Below, piece by piece: positions 5,062-5,492 of a DNA stretch of 5,492 nt. A program made the translations under genes and the position numbers. Origin of the DNA: an uncultured Erysipelotrichaceae bacterium (GTDB lineage Bacteria > Bacillota_I > Bacilli_A > Erysipelotrichales > Erysipelotrichaceae); contig CAMOOA010000088.1 in assembly GCA_946621045.1 (NCBI GenBank), positions 1 to 5,492 on the forward strand, read 5' to 3'. Below the pieces are notes generated by a model that was given only the letters and a program-made list of their open reading frames with translations, was not told the DNA's origin and ran no database searches. Position 1 is the first letter of the stretch; the number at the start of each line of letters is the position of its first letter.

Positions 5062-5492
5062 ATGGCTAATGATACCCGGTTCATAACTACTGTATGGCGG
5101 GTTATGGATGAACTGAAACGGACGGACCAGCTCGAGCAGGCGCTTGCGGAAGATCTGGATATTTTCTGTGATGTGCTCGGCTGTGAGACCGGTTATATAT
5201 GGATGAAAGGGACCACCGACGACCGCATTTATGTGCTTGCCGCAAAAGCACCGGTCGATCAGTCCGGTGTCAGTGTACGCGTCGGGGAAGGCATTATCGG
5301 AACGGCCTTCAACAAAAAGACACCGGAAGTGATAAAGAACGGTTCCTCGGATGCCCGGGCTGCCGGCACCGATGATGCGCCGCTGTTCGGCGATGAGACA
5401 CTGGTTGTGCCGATGCGGACACCGTACGGTGCCTACGGCGTACTGCAGCTCAACGATCCGGCCGGCGGATTTTCGGAAGATGATATCAAGCT
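5062..5492 (+). CDS. GAF-domain protein (N-terminal part, runs off window)
   Basis: The first 143 residues are visible before the right edge. Residues 1-35 form a likely amphipathic helix, then a GAF domain spans about 30-143. It shows the CDVLGCETGYIWM entry (36-48), the conserved VGEGIIGTAFNKKTPEVI loop (74-91), an SDAR segment (96-99) and the closing strands LVVPMRTPYGAYGVLQL followed by NDPAGGFSEDDIK. GAF domains sense small ligands (cyclic nucleotides, redox or metabolites) and usually sit before an output module. That module (cyclase, GGDEF, HD-GYP, kinase, phosphatase or ATPase) is outside the window, so the function cannot be named. AAGGGGGAG (5045-5053) is 8 bases before the ATG, and a TATAAT box precedes it. 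The terminator after ndpA implies independent transcription. There is no N-terminal signal or membrane helix, so it is cytoplasmic. Confidence 0.9.
   Translation, partial: MANDTRFITTVWRVMDELKRTDQLEQALAEDLDIFCDVLGCETGYIWMKGTTDDRIYVLAAKAPVDQSGVSVRVGEGIIGTAFNKKTPEVIKNGSSDARAAGTDDAPLFGDETLVVPMRTPYGAYGVLQLNDPAGGFSEDDIK

Overview
The window looks like chromosomal DNA from a Bacillota (Firmicutes) bacterium, probably a gut-type anaerobe. The reasons are strong AAAGGAG/AGGAGG ribosome-binding sites, sigma-A-like promoter hexamers, a KtrB-type potassium transporter, a Firmicute-style NdpA homologue and a cytoplasmic GH13_5-like alpha-amylase. Base composition is balanced to slightly GC-leaning. A family such as Erysipelotrichaceae is possible, but the sequence does not prove it. 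There are no RNA genes, insertion sequences, integrases, CRISPR repeats or other mobile-element signs.

Layout, left to right. (1) 1-847, minus: the 5' two thirds of a KtrB/TrkH potassium-uptake channel subunit, cut by the window edge, with an unusual TTAA-repeat/dyad array in its promoter (886-934). (2) 941-973: a rho-independent terminator closing the next gene. (3) 1001-2155, minus: a lipoprotein with an Ala/Glu/Pro/Thr tether, two tandem cystatin(stefin)-like repeats each carrying QVVNGTN, and a C-terminal lipocalin-like domain. (4) 2156-2292: an intergenic stretch with a candidate -10 box, a perfect hairpin just ahead of the ribosome-binding site and a near-consensus cre-like site. (5) 2293-3756, minus: an intracellular alpha-amylase with an intact catalytic triad but Gln in place of the usual His of conserved region I. 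(6) 3757-3919: a divergent intergenic region with a good promoter for the plus-strand gene. (7) 3920-4957, plus: an NdpA/YejK-family nucleoid-associated protein, closed by a terminator whose stem begins at the stop codon. (8) 5062-5492, plus: the start of a GAF-domain protein with its own TATAAT box, cut by the right edge.

The genes do not form one pathway. The amylase and the lipoprotein lie head-to-tail and could be co-transcribed, since no terminator is seen between them. ktrB, ndpA and the GAF gene each appear to be independently expressed. Most of the window is housekeeping or general metabolism. The most unusual element is the lipoprotein, a candidate surface-anchored double cystatin-like protein in a bacterium.
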